NCBI RefSeq assembly: GCF_002776525.5
Contig: NC_045437.1
Location: 140,786,372 to 140,850,371, forward strand
Reading direction: 5' to 3'
Length of the DNA: 64,000 nt
Origin: Piliocolobus tephrosceles
Lineage: Eukaryota > Chordata > Mammalia > Primates > Cercopithecidae
In this document: positions 44,099 through 56,235 of the stretch, piece after piece
Layout: each line of letters begins with the position of its first letter
Numbering within the stretch: position 1 is the stretch's first letter
Position numbers and translations under genes: made by a program
Notes under the pieces: model-generated
Seen by the model: only the letters and a program-made list of their open reading frames with translations
Told to the model about the DNA's origin: nothing
Database searches by the model: none

Positions 44099-44869
44099 CA
44101 TTCATATGCCACCTCCCTGATGGAGCCTGCCCTGATTGCCTCAGCTTCTCCTTCCCCAGTCTCTCTCTGGGCATTTAGGTCACTGAGACTGTGTCCCCAG
44201 TGCATGTACGTATCAGCAGAAGCCTCAAGGCCTAGGTCAGAGTCTCGGGCTTCCAGGGTCTCCCTTCAATCTGAGCCTGAGCCTTTGCTCAGGGAGGGGC
44301 GTGAGAGCCCTTGTGAATGAATAACTATTTTACTTTCTATCTTGGTCCATGTCTCCTGAAGCCAAAGAAGCTGGAAACTGTAAAATGGAGCTTGGGGGTG
44401 GGAAGGAGAAGCGGAGAGCAGAGAATCAGAGGGTAAATTCAGCTCCTGGAAGCCTGCCCAGTGCTCATCCCTGGGAAATGACTCAAGCACCACTTATGCC
44501 AGCAGACAGTCCATTTGGGCCCTGAGGTCACCAAACCTCGTCATGGTCCTGCTTATTAAATACAGAGGTGTGTAAAATAAAGCCACCACTTCTCGTTCTG
44601 GGATTCTGAGGAAGGGACAGACAGACAGGGATGAGAGGTGAGGAATCTGTCCCCCATTCTCCACCCTTCGCAGTCCATCTAGTGAGGTCTCCACTGTGGC
44701 TGAGGTTGGACCACCAGGTCACACTTGGCTCTTGGTGTGAGCTTAGCAAATGTCCTATCTCACCTCTCAGGCAGCAAGGAGATCTCTGCCCTCCTCAGCA
44801 CCCAGCCCCTGCGTGGGGGCTGGGGACCTCTGAGAACTTTGTAATATTTGGCCGTAATAATCATCACCC

Positions 44870-45070
44870 TTTGCTGAGTCTCTCGTTTGTGCCAAGCACA
44901 TTATGGACATCTCGTTTATACTGTCCAACAACCACATAAAGGCAGGAAGACAGACTGTCCAGTCCACTGTACAGATGAGGAAACTGAGTCCCAGGGATGG
45001 TAAGCAATGTGCTCAGAATCACTCAGCTAAGTTAGGGGTTGTCGGAATTGGACCAGAGTCTGCTGGTCAT
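44870..45070 (-). repeat. MIR
   Basis: Reverse MIR: gtgccaagcacattatggac, gatgaggaaactgagtccca and aatgtgctcagaatcactca. Confidence 0.75.
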
Positions 45071-45549
45071 CCGAGCCATACCAAGGTTGCAACAGGGGAA
45101 GAACATGACCTAGAACTCCACTGGCTGGAGCTATGTGATTATAGTCAGGCCACTCCACGGCCCTAGGCCTCAGCCTTCTTGTTTGCTCAGTGGACTGGCT
45201 GTGCACAGGCAGCATCAGAATCAACTAAGCTGAGGCCATGCTTCTCTATCTCTGATTACACACCTGGAGTGGCAAGACATACTCAGAGGCACACACAGGA
45301 GGTATGGTGCCTCTTTTCAGAACTCCATTTTACCCCCAAGATTTGCCATAATAAAGTCAAGTAATTTAACTGGAAAGGGGAACATTCTTCTATTATAAAA
45401 ACAAAACTAAACAAAACAAAAAAACAAAGGCATGTTAGGGACTAGAATGCAAATGCTGGATTAATTTTTCCAGATAAAATACGATTTTTTTGTGGTATGG
45501 ACTATTCAAATCAGTTGTAGGTTTAGCTGATGGGGCTACTTTGGAGGCA

Positions 45550-45710
45550 ATGGTGGACTGTTCTGAACACTGACTTTGGAATGAGAAAGAGTTGCATTAA
45601 TTTGGGCTTGGTCCCTTAACCAGCTGTGTGGCCCTGGCCAAGATACTCAACCTCTCTGAGCCTTAGCTCTTTTATCTGTAAAATGGGAATAACAAGATCA
45701 TACTTGTAAA
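45550..45710 (+). repeat. MIR
   Basis: accagctgtgtggccctggc, caacctctctgagccttagc and ttatctgtaaaatgggaata follow the MIR consensus. Confidence 0.8.
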
Positions 45711-45714
45711 GTAA

Positions 45715-46485
45715 GGATCCTTAACCTCTTTTGAACCATGGGTCCCTCTGAGATCTGGTGAATCCTATAAACTTCTCACAACATTTATGAATGCATAAAA
45801 TAAAAAATAAATGAATTTTTTTTGGTGGGGGGCGGGGATGGAGTTTTGCTCTGTCGCCCAGGCTAGGTGTAATGGTGCAATCTCGGCTCACTGCAACCTC
45901 TGCCTCCAGGGTTCAAGCGATTCTCCTGCCTCAGCCTAGCTGGGATTACAGGCACATGCCACCACGCCCAGCTAATTTTTATTTTAGTAGAGACAGGGTT
46001 TCACCATGTTGGCCAGGCTGGTCTCAAACTCCTCACCTCAAGTGATTCGCCCACCTCGGCCACCCAAAGTGCTGGGATTACAGGTGTGAGCCACTGCGCC
46101 CAGCCGAAATATTTTTAAATGCACCAAATGAAATGTAGAATTATAAAGAAAATCAATACTATCAAAATATATTTATAAAATAATAAAAAAGTCAATCTGT
46201 TACAGTAGTGTTTCCTTATTAACAAATAACAAGAGCTAGTGGCGAGCCTAATAATTACTTATAATTTGGAAATAGCAATGAGCCTAAATATTTGTAGATA
46301 TCTCGAACAAGTGATATAAAAGTATCTGTGATTTCCGTTGACAACAAAGTCACCGTTACCACTAAAACTTTTTTTGTCCCCTACATTCATAAAGGAAATG
46401 CTAAATTTCAGCTAGAGATTCATGAAAACAAAGATGTAATTTTTTTCCATCCAAGTTCACAGACCCCTTAAACGTGAGGTTTAAA
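45715..46485. repeat. DNA transposon fossil (hAT-like), split by Alu
   Basis: The stretches ttaacctcttttgaaccatg (left) and aatgctaaatttcagctaga to gttcacagaccccttaaacg (right) resemble a dispersed hAT-type element whose ends carry ggacccc-like motifs. The Alu at 45816-46104 divides it. Family not assigned with certainty. Confidence 0.45.
45816..46104 (-). repeat. Alu inserted in a DNA transposon fossil
   Basis: Poly-T, a G-rich interruption, then reverse-complement Alu (gttttgctctgtcgcccagg to gtgagccactgcgcccagcc). Confidence 0.92.
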
Positions 46486-46954
46486 GCACTGTAACACAGT
46501 GCCTGGCACACTGTGAATGTTCTTTAAGGCTGCCTGGTCTAGGTTTATGCCAAGCTCTGATCTCAGACACAACAGGGCTGGAGGCTCCGCCTATGCGCCA
46601 ATAGGAGTCCTGTAGAGGAGCATTTTGAGCAGCCCTGAGCCCGTCAAGGAGGGATGTGGGTCACTCGAAGCTGTTGGGCAAGGGAGGGAGGCCCTTCAAG
46701 CTAATCCAGAAGCTTAGGGCTGGAAGAGGGATAAGCTGCAGTTAGAAATGCACACAGGCTATCTCAGAGCAAAACAAACCGTGTCCTTCCATGCATTAAC
46801 TCTGTCCTCGGCTATGCCTGCAAAGGAGCCCTTTCAAATCCTTCCTCCCTGATGTCTCCACCTGAGTGGCTTATCAGCCTCTCCTCCTTAGATCCAAATG
46901 GAATTCTATTTCCACCCAAACTAGTTTCTCCTTCAGTCTTCCCCAGGTCAGTAA

Positions 46955-47745
46955 ATGGCAAACCCTTCACCCATTCACCCAGCTGCTGAGGAGCAAAACT
47001 TAAGTATTCCTCTCTTCCCTCACCCTCACATGCCAACCATCAGCCAGTCCTGTCTGCACTCTCTCCAAAATACCATTCTCATCTCTCCCTCTCTGCTGCC
47101 ACCATACTGGTGCACACAATCATCTCTTACTAGACTTCCAGCAGACGCTCAGCTGGCCTCCCACTCCCACACTTCCTCACCCCACCCCAAGGTGGTCTCT
47201 CCCACAGTAGCCAAAATTATCTTTAAAAGATGTAAATCAGGGTTATGTTACCCACCCACTGCTCAAAAGTCTCCAAAGATGTTCCTATTGCACTCACAAT
47301 GAAATCCAAACACCTGTGGCTTATAAGGCCCTTGCCTACCTTGCCAGCATCCTCTTCTGCCACTTTCTGCCTCACTGACCATGCCACAGCCATCTTGGCA
47401 TCCTTTACATTGGAGCTCAATAGCTGGTCACTGCCCCAGTGTCTATCCACAAGCCATTTTTGCATGGCTGGTTACCATCTGATGTTTAAATCAAATGTCA
47501 CTTCCTCCAAGAGCCTGCCCCACCGCCCCGACTGCTCACTCTGAAGTGGCCACCACCCTCCCGACTCCATCACACTCTCCATCGCATGGCTGTGTTTTAT
47601 TTTCTTCAAGATCTACATCACTGTCTGAAATGGCCTTGTTGGTTCTGTCCAGATGTGTGTTACTGGTCCACCCCCACCAGAATGGAAGCCTCTCAATGCT
47701 TCCTGCTGCACCTCGGCACATAGTAAGCCTCTTCAGATTTTAGTG
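46955..47745 (+). repeat. L2 3' region
   Basis: L2-type sequence (tatgttacccacccactgct, aatgaaatccaaacacctgt, tcaaatgtcacttcctccaa, cggcacatagtaagcctctt). Small frames inside are chance ORFs. Confidence 0.7.
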
Positions 47746-49164
47746 AGACTTCTCTTATGTGGGAAAACGGGCTGAGCTCTTGACATGCACCATGTCATTC
47801 AATCCTCATGACTGGTATTACTCCCAATTTACAGAGGAGGAAACTGAGGAGGCCTAATGAGGTTCCCCAGCTGGGTTAAGGGAAGTCTGACTCCAAAACA
47901 GGGTTCTTAATCACTGTTATACTGTGGGGGGGTGGGGGTGGAAATCATCCCCCCGCCCCCACAATCATCTCCAAACAGAAGACATGGGAAGGATGTTTCT
48001 ATAGAAAACTGCAGATGAATGGGGCTGAGGTGACGGTATCCCAGGTCTCAAGACACTGTGACCTCATCCCTCTCAGCAGCTGCCGCCCTCCTGCCTCCTC
48101 CGCCCCGAGGAGCTGGCTGGCAGAGACGTGGCATCCACACCTGTACTCAGATTTGCATGTAGTGCCCTGGAAACTCCTCACTGCTTCTTTCTCCTCAGTT
48201 GCCTTTTCCAGGCCTCTAATCTTCAGATCAGGTTTCCAGAGCTGTGAAATGTCCTCTCTTAGGTAATTCTCCAGCTTGAGGCTAGACGTCTGGGATTTAG
48301 GACAACAGAGCCCCAGGTGGAAAAAGACCTTGACAGCCACTTAATCCAATGCCCCACCTTATGCTTTAACTACAATAGCTGCAGGTACCTCATGAGATAG
48401 GTCCCCTTTTTATCTCTATTTTACAGGTGAGGAAACTTGACGCCCTTGGAGACACCCAGCTAAGTAGGTAGTTGTCCAGAGACTGGAACTCAGGAAATCT
48501 CATACCCTAAGCTATGACATCTAATTTCTATGCTAGAATAAGAACAAAAACCTTCGTTTCAGAGCTGCTGCAAGGAAGGCATAGGTGCGAGAATTACAGA
48601 ACAGCAGAGTGAAAGGGAGCCGTAGCCATAGCTGGCTCTAATTCTATTGTACAGGAAAGGAAACTGAGGCCCAGAGTGGGAAGTCTCTTACGGAGAATCT
48701 AGCTGACCCTTTGACGTCACGATGTCTCATGTGTCCCCATGGCCTTGGACCCAAGGCAGGGTGGCACTAAGGGCACATATCAGTGGTGCAATGGCCCCTA
48801 CACAGGACCCACCCCAGGATCGTAGGTCCCAGTGGAGAGCTAGGAAGACCCTGGTGCCTGCATTCCAATCTGGTTACAGCAGGAAGGGCAGGTGTTGGGC
48901 AGACAACGCTTCATCAGCAGCGGGCTGAGAGGCAGCTGCTGTGCAGAGCTGGCCTTAAACAGAACTCCCTGTTACCATTTTAGTCCTGTTGCCAGGGGAT
49001 GGGCCTGGCTGGGACAACAGCCTCCTTATATAGGGCAAAGCAGGAATCCTTGCCCACCCTTCTCCTGCCTCAAAGGCAACAGGCACAGAAAAGACAAAAT
49101 AAGCAACTGCCCTTTAGAGGCAAACACATCTTTGCCATTTTACTGCTTCGAGAATTTTGCTTGA

Positions 49165-49230
49165 ATGTGTGTGTGTGTGTGTGTGCATGCACTCACATAC
49201 ATGAGCGTATGCACATGTGTGCGTGCAATA
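49165..49230 (+). repeat. (TG)n-rich simple repeat
   Basis: About ten tandem GT units from 49165, followed by imperfect CATGCA/TGTG variation to about 49230. Confidence 0.9.
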
Positions 49231-49574
49231 AACAGCAAATCAGAACAAAGTGCTCTGGCCTGGGTTCTCTGAGAGTGTGCTGTGCCGCCATAGGCTCCCA
49301 AGCCAGCCCCCCTGCCTACATGGGCCTCAGTTTCCTCTCATGTGGATATTCAAGAGTTAAACTAGACACTGTCTAACACTTGTCTTGGCCTTAACACTTG
49401 CTAATTTTATGAAATCCAGACAATCTGAAACCTTACCATTCATTAAAAGCACCAACACATGGGGTGACAACATCATCAGCTGGTCTGCTTGGAAGGCCTT
49501 CCCCAAGAGGTTCACACCTCCCAGTTTTTCTCTAACAGAAGCTGAATTTTAACCCTTCCTTGATAGCTCAAATC

Positions 49575-49797
49575 ATTGGGAGTTGGCAACTTTTTCTGTA
49601 AAGAGCCAACTGGTAAATATTTTAGACTTTCGAGCCATAAGATAGATTTCTGCTACGACTTCTCAACTCCGTAGTGCAAAAGCAGCCACAGATAACACAT
49701 AAATAAATGGGCGTGGCTAGGTTCCAATAAAACTTTACAAAAACCGGCAGCCGATTGGATTTGGCACACAGGACCATACATAGCTTGCTGACCCTGG
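49575..49797 (+). repeat. hAT-type non-autonomous DNA transposon (MER1-like)
   Basis: Near-complete element: left end ttggcaactttttctgtaaa, middle aatgggcgtggctaggttcc and aataaaactttacaaaaacc, right end agcttgctgaccctgga. The two ends are imperfect inverted repeats. Confidence 0.65.
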
Positions 49798-51899
49798 AAT
49801 CATCACACACATCCCCGGGATCCTTTGCCCTGACACAGTGCTGCACCCAGAGAACTGGGATCTTCAGAGCTGCTTGTCTCTGCCAGGCTGGTCCGTCTGA
49901 GTGTCTTTCCCTCTGTTTTCTCCTCCTTGGTTTTTAGGGTCTCAGCTTACACATCTTCCTCCTATGAGTCTGCTGTCTTCAGGAAGTTCCATTCCCCTCT
50001 GCTTGGGTCCTGTTTCTGATCTGCAGTGGACTGGTCACATAGCTCTCCAAGCGTAAGGCTGCATCTGAGACAAGTGGCACTGGGGTCTGAAGGAGAATGG
50101 TTTGTGGAACCACAGCGCCTGGTCTTTGTGATGATGGTTTTGGCTACCGTGGGGTTCTGCACTGGATTCCAGAAGGCAGGGGCTGCTGGAGGAGATGTGT
50201 CTGAAGGCATGAGGAAACTGGGGTGTGATATGCCCTCCCCAAAAACACTTGCTGCACGAGTGCCAAGGGAGGCAGTGTAAGGGCCTTCTTTTAAACAGCA
50301 CACTGGGATTTTCCAGAAGACAGAGGATGCCCTGGGGAACTAACTTCTTTCTGTTTTTCTCCTGGGACTTGATGACAGAATCACCTCTCCCTTCCTGCAG
50401 AAGAACATCTCCTATGAGTCAGGGGCTCCTCCCAGTAAGCAGAAATCACTCCTTTGACCAAGAAGAGCTGCCCCACGGCCTCCACCCACTTCTCAGGAAG
50501 GCAAAAAGGAAGGAGCAAGCAAGAACAGCTGCCCCCACAGACCGTGTGAGGGAAAGTCTACCAGACCAGCCACCCGAGGGTAAGGAAGGCAGGGAACCAC
50601 AGGGAGGCCCAGGCGATGGAGAACACACTCTCTACCTCATCCAGAGACCGCGCCCACCTCTCCTCCACCTGGATGAAGCAGCTGAGGGTGTGTGGCCACA
50701 AGGCTTTGGTTGCCATCATTTTATCCACACATCTCTGAAAGTCTTCAAGCAGAAGTGGCACAAACTTCTTTTGTGGGACCCCCAGGGCAGATACAAGACA
50801 CCAGTGGGTAGAAGTTGCATTTTTTCCATACAAGGAAGAATATGTCAAAATGAAGTCAGTGATTTCCTCTTTGTGGGGATTTATACCAAGGCCAGCAGTG
50901 CAAACTGCAAAGGGGTCTTAAGCAGCCAAGCATAAACACTGACTGAATGAATGAATGCAGCTGCGGAACAAGGCTGCATCCTATTCAGGCTCTTATCCTT
51001 CATCAGCACATTCTTTAAGTGTCACAATAATCCTCAAGGTAGAAATGAATATGATACCATTTTGCAGATGGGAAAACTCGGGCACAAAAAGATTTAAAAG
51101 AGAAGCAAAAGTGTGCAGCCAGCCAGAATTAGAATCCCAGTGTCCTAGTGCCGACGTCTCTAAAATCACATTCCTTCAATGAAATCAAGAATTCCATTCC
51201 AATTCCATTCCAATCCTCTCATCCCCAACCCTGTCCCACTACTCCCAAAAGTGGAGATGATTCACTCTGGGAGAAGGTCTTGGCCTTTCTATGACCCTTC
51301 TTGCCTCTGGGGAGCTGCTGTGAAGAATGAAGGAGTGGCACCCCACATCTCAGAGGCTCCAAGGAGGAAAATTTCTGCCATGCTCCATGCTGACTAGAAA
51401 ATTCCTAAGTCTCCCCTGGGACACTGGAGGAGCCCTGCTGGCTCCCGAGGGACTATCAGTGCAAGCTCTGTTTGCCAATTCCCATTTTACAGCCTCATGT
51501 CCTGCTTCTCCCACCCTTGATTCCAAACATCCTGACCAGTCCCATCTCAGCACCTCTGAACACTGTGTTCCCCTTTCTACCACTCCAACCACTCCCCACC
51601 TTCCCTCCCAGGCCACTCTGTTCTCTTCAACACCCTGCCCTTTCAACCCTTGCCTAGGGGATACTCTCTGTCCCACTGACACCCCTCCCATGACTCAGCA
51701 TCACTTACCCATAGGGAAGCCAAGCCCAAAGACTTAGAATGTGTGTCCTGGGGTCCCCTGGGCCCAGCAGGTGCGCATTCATCCAATGTTTGTTGAATAA
51801 ATGAAACTTTTATAGACGAATCCTTTTATAGTTAAACGGAAAACTGCAACGCACTGAGATACTGCCCTCATTATCTTAATCTGTCAAAAGTTGTTAAAG

Positions 51900-52196
51900 G
51901 TGGCCGGGTGCGGTGGCTCACGCCTATAATCCCAGCACTTTGGGAGGCTGAGGCGGGTGGATCATGAGGTCAGGAGATCGAGACCATCCTGGCTAACACA
52001 GTGAAACCCTGTCTCTACTAAAAATACAAAAAATCAGCCGGGCGTGGTGGCGGGTGCCTGTAGTCCCAGCTACTCGGGAGGCTGAGGCAGGAGAATGGCG
52101 TGAACCCAGGAAGTGGAGCTTGCAGTGAGCTGAGATCGCACTATTGCACTCCAGCCTGGGCGACAGAGCGAGACTCTGTCTCCAAAAAAAAAAAAA
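51900..52196 (+). repeat. AluY with target-site duplication
   Basis: Forward low-divergence Alu with AluY diagnostics (agatcgagaccatcctggct, gaatggcgtgaaccc). Perfect 14-base direct repeats aaaagttgttaaag at 51886-51899 and 52197-52210. Confidence 0.95.
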
Positions 52197-52672
52197 AAAA
52201 GTTGTTAAAGTGGGAGAAGGGTACTGCTGGATACCAGGCCAATCAGAGCAGCTCAACTGTCTCCTTTATTCAAGGAGCTTTTGTGCAAGATTATTTGCAG
52301 AGGGAAGACAAGGAGTCCTACAGCAAAAAAAAAAAAAAAAAAAAAATCCCTCCCAGCACCAATATCCCCTACTACCCATTCTGCAGAAATTGACATTTGC
52401 TGTGAAAGACCAGCCTCTCCAGACCATAAGATCACATCACACACACTTTTCCCATAGGTCGGCTCTCCCAGTCCCAATCTGGAGCTCCTTGCACACCTGC
52501 AGGGATGGGCAGCTCATGAAGAGGCAGGAACTCATCTCTAGAAACTCAAGCAGGAGCTCTGGGTGCTCATTCGTCCAATGAGCACTCAGTCTGTACAGTC
52601 TTTCGGCTGCCCCAAGAGTTGGGAGTGAGGTTTCTTACAGAGGGAAGACAAGGAGAAACCTAAGAGAATCAG

Positions 52673-52981
52673 TTTTTTTTTTTAATAGAATTTCTTTTTT
52701 AATGGAGTCTCTGTCACCCAGGCTGGAGTGTAATGGGATCTCGGCTCACTAACCTCCACCCCACCCCACCCCCTGCCCCAGGCAATTCTCGTGTCTCAGC
52801 CTCCTGAGTAGCTGGGATTACAGGCAGGCACCATCATGCCCAGCTAATTTTTATATTTTTAGTAGAGAAAGGGTTTCATGATGTTGGCCAGGCTGGTCTT
52901 GAACTCCTGACCTCAAGTAATCTGTCTGCCTTGGCCTCCCAAAGTGCTGGGATTACAGGAGTGAGCCACCACACCTGGCCC
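52673..52981 (-). repeat. Alu
   Basis: Reverse-complement Alu (cacccaggctggagtgtaat to gtgagccaccacacctggcc) with a C-rich expansion (accccaccccaccccctgcc) in place of the usual gcctcccaggttc text. Confidence 0.92.
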
Positions 52982-53024
52982 ATAGAATACTCATAAGAAG
53001 ACACCCAGTTTGGTTCTCTTACCA

Positions 53025-53150
53025 CCTGCTGCAGAATCTCCCAGGGAATCTTGTAAAAATGCAGTGTCCTGGGCCCTACCCCAGAGATCCTGAATCCATC
53101 TCTGGCAGGGACCCAGGAACCTACATTTTAACCAAGCTCCCAAGTAACAA
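53025..53150 (+). repeat. hAT-Charlie-type element (MER5/MER58-like)
   Basis: aatctcccagggaatcttgt, aaaaatgcagtgtcctgggc and gatcctgaatccatctctgg match the family seen at 24996 and 40852. Confidence 0.5.
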
Positions 53151-53802
53151 AGTAACCATTCTTATCCACCTCCAGATTCCTAAGGCCCAGGAATCTGCAT
53201 GTTTCACACACTCCCGAATGGATTTCCTGGTCCCACCTCACAGCTGGAGTCACTGGGACCCACCCAACAGAAGGAAAAGCACTGAGTGACAGGAAAGCAA
53301 ATAATCAATGAGTGTTGTCATTCATTTATTTGCTAATTTCATCAGGTCCCAAAACAAGGGCACTTGTACACTACCAGATGCCTCACCCTAGAATCAGAAT
53401 CTCTCTCAATTGTGCTCCTAGTATTACATTTTAAGCCTCAAAGGCCTCCAGGAAGTGCAGGCTACTGACCAGCTCACTCTGGATTGGACTGGTTTGGGGC
53501 TACAGCAGCCTGGACAGGGAGAGCAGCTCTAGCCAATGACTGCAGAGCTGTTTGCACAGGGAGGGTGTGCAGGGGTGAGAGCGGAGGCACACCCCAGAGA
53601 GATTAAGTGAGCCTGATGTTCCGTAGAGGAAGCCACTAGGCTTTCACACAGCTAGGACGGGGTAATGTGCTCAGAACTGACCAGGCCATCATTATAAATG
53701 ATGCTGCCAAAAGGCTCTGGTCCCTGGGAAGGGCAGACTGTGCCTATCATTCTGGTCCTTTTGACCTCTGCACTATCACTATCACCACCAGCACTCCCCC
53801 AT

Positions 53803-54001
53803 ACTGAGTATTTAGTACATTACCAAGCATATCCCTTAGGTTATCCCACTTATTCCCCGCAACAATCCTACACAGTAGGCATGATTATCATCCCTATTTA
53901 TAGACAAGGAAGCTAAGGTTCAGAGAGGTTAGGCAACTTGCCCAAAGTCACCCAGCCAGAAGTGGTAGAGGCAGGAAACAAACCCAGGCAGTTTGACTGG
54001 A
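53803..54001 (-). repeat. MIR
   Basis: Nearly complete reverse MIR: gacaaggaagctaaggttca, gaggttaggcaacttgccca and aaacccaggcagtttgactg. Confidence 0.85.
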
Positions 54002-54261
54002 GATCAAGGGCAGATCCTTAGGTCTACACACTACTTCTCCTTCCTTCCTTCCCGCAAGTTCTTGGAAATGTGTCATCAAGCCTTGAAAGACTGACATACA
54101 GACCACAGCAGACCAATTTCACCTCCATGCTCATGAGGGACTGGGATAATAAGGCAGTTCCTGAACAAGAATGGATCTAGAAGTGCAGCGTCGGGGAATC
54201 CCTTTCAGGTGCATGGCACTTTACAGTCTACAGTGAGAAGCACCATCAAGAAGGGATTCAG

Positions 54262-54460
54262 AACAGTGAGCCCAGAGCCCAGCCGCCTGCTCTACTGCAG
54301 CTGTGTGATCTTGGGCATGTGACTTGACATTTGTGTTCAAGTGTCGTTTTCAATAAGATGAGGATAACAATAGTAACTACTTCAAAGAATTGTTTTCAGG
54401 ATTAAATGAGGATATAAACAAAGCACTCAGAACAGTGCCTAACACACAAAAAGTGTAATT
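54262..54460 (+). repeat. MIR
   Basis: tgtgtgatcttgggcatgtg, aataagatgaggataacaat, ggattaaatgaggatataaa and cagtgcctaacac follow the MIR consensus. Confidence 0.8.
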
Positions 54461-54892
54461 TAATGGCTTCTGCTATTGTAAGTATGCCAAAATGATTTCA
54501 CATTTATTACTTCTTTTGATCCTCCTAGCAACTCCGCTTGGTTCACAGTACTGGATCATTTGTCCTACTTTGCAGATGAGGAAAGTGAGCTTCAGCAAGG
54601 AAAATGACTTCCACAAGGACACAACCTGTGTACATAAGTCTGCATTCTCAGATCACTTTCCAGGCAAGCCCCCACCTTGCATTTGTCTTTCTTTTGCGCC
54701 CTGATATTGCCCCCATCTGTTCAGGTGATTCACATCTAAAGAGAGCTGAAAAAAGTACAGGTATGGCTACAACACTGACAAACACACTCCTGCTTTCAAT
54801 GTCCTAATATCTGCCCATGGCAGACATTACTAGGCGATCACAGGCCTCTTTCCTGCTGAGCCAGAGCACAACTTTGGACTCTCCAACCCAGA

Positions 54893-55280
54893 ACTTTTTT
54901 TTTTTTTTTTGGTATACTTTAAGTTCTAGGGTACATGTGCACAATGTGCAGGTTTGTTACATATGTATACATGTGCCATGTTGGTGTGCTGCACCCATCA
55001 ACTTGTCATTTACATTAGGTATATCTCCTAATGCTATCCCTCCCCCCTCCCCACTCCCCACAACAGGCCCTGGTGTGTGATGTTCCCCACCCTGTGTCCA
55101 AGTGTTCTCATTGTTCAATTCCCACCTATGAGTGAGAACATGCGATGTTTGGTTTTCTGTCCTTGAGACAGTTTGCTCAGAATGATGGTTTCCAGCTTCA
55201 TCCATGTCCCTACAAACGACATGAACTCATCCTTTTTTATGGATGCATAGTATTCCATGGTGCATATGTACCACATTTTC
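54893..55280 (-). repeat. L1 3' end (primate-specific type), 5'-truncated
   Basis: Poly-T, then the reverse complement of an L1PA/L1PB-like 3' end (tactttaagttctagggtac, ggtttgttacatatgtatac, tgagtgagaacatgcgatgt, atgcatagtattccatgg). It stops at about 55280 against the A-rich tail of an ERV LTR. Confidence 0.88.
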
Positions 55281-55720
55281 TTTTTTTTTGTTTTTGTAGA
55301 AGGAAGGGCTTTATTCAGCTGGGAGCATCGGCAAGCTACTGCCTTAAAATCCAAGCTCCCCGAGTGCACAATTTCTGTCCCTTTTAAAGGCTCACAACCC
55401 TAAAGATTTTACATGTAAGGGCCGTGATTGATTTGAGCAAGCAGGTGGAACATGACAGGGGCTGCATGGACCAGTGGTCAGAGAGAAACAGAACAGGGCA
55501 GGGAGTTTCACAATGTTCTTCTATACAATGTCTGGAATCTATGAATAACATCGGTTTCTAAGTTATGAGTTGATTTTTAACTACTGGGTTTAGGCCAGGC
55601 AGGCTCAGGCCTGGTTTCAGGCCTGGCGCCAGGCTGTCTCTCTTTAGTTTTGCTTCCTTGTTTTTTCTTAAAACAGGTACTGAGTATAAAACAATATGAA
55701 AGGGTCTCTCTCTTTCCTCA
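55281..55720 (-). repeat. Class I ERV 3' LTR with A-rich tail
   Basis: On the minus strand the LTR begins with TG right after a polypurine tract (55721-55733), contains a GC-rich palindromic block (55592-55634), has an AATAAA signal at 55310-55315 and ends about 12 bases later in an A-rich run (55281-55295). U5 is absent. The family is ERV1 (gammaretrovirus-like); I cannot name the LTR subfamily safely. Confidence 0.65.
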
Positions 55721-56235
55721 TTTCCCCCCTTTGAGACTCTCACTTTTTATTAGTGGGAGTTCTCTTATTTTCGCTACTTATGTCTTTTTGTGCAATAGAT
55801 TGATAGTGATTTATGTAGTACACTTGTGCTGAAGCATTTTGGTAAACTAAGGTAGCAATGAAGCTTTTTTATCATTTGAAGAAGTACAGGTAGCAAACAA
55901 GGGAGTAGTAAGCAGGTTCTTTTTACTATTATAACTTTAATTATAAGAGTTTTAAATCCTCCTAGTGCTGGGAACTAATTTTTAAACATGGCTTCAGGGT
56001 CGAATTTGTGCTACACTTGTACAGGCACATGTGTCAGTTTTGTCATATTTTTAACTATGTCTTTAACTACTTGCTTTTGATTATCTATGTGTAGACAATA
56101 ATTAGTAAGGTTAAATTTCTTATAGACCTCTCAGCTGCTAGCAAGTAGTCGAGAGCCAATCTATTTTGATAGACAGCATTTCTTATCTGAGTTACTTGCC
56201 GGGCCACAATAGACAAAGCTTGACCAGTTTTATTA
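55721..56235 (-). pseudogene. Decayed env transmembrane-region remnant of a class I ERV
   Basis: Upstream of the polypurine tract, the minus strand carries recognisable but broken env TM-subunit coding sequence: a cysteine-containing ectodomain part, a hydrophobic membrane segment and a cytoplasmic tail. Several stops and frame breaks interrupt it, so it encodes nothing functional. The segment ends at 56235, where a reverse-oriented L1 has been inserted. Confidence 0.55.

Noticed and set aside
49165..49230. Possible CRISPR-like or structured repeat
   Set aside because: It is a simple (TG)n microsatellite without spacers, and the genome is a primate's.
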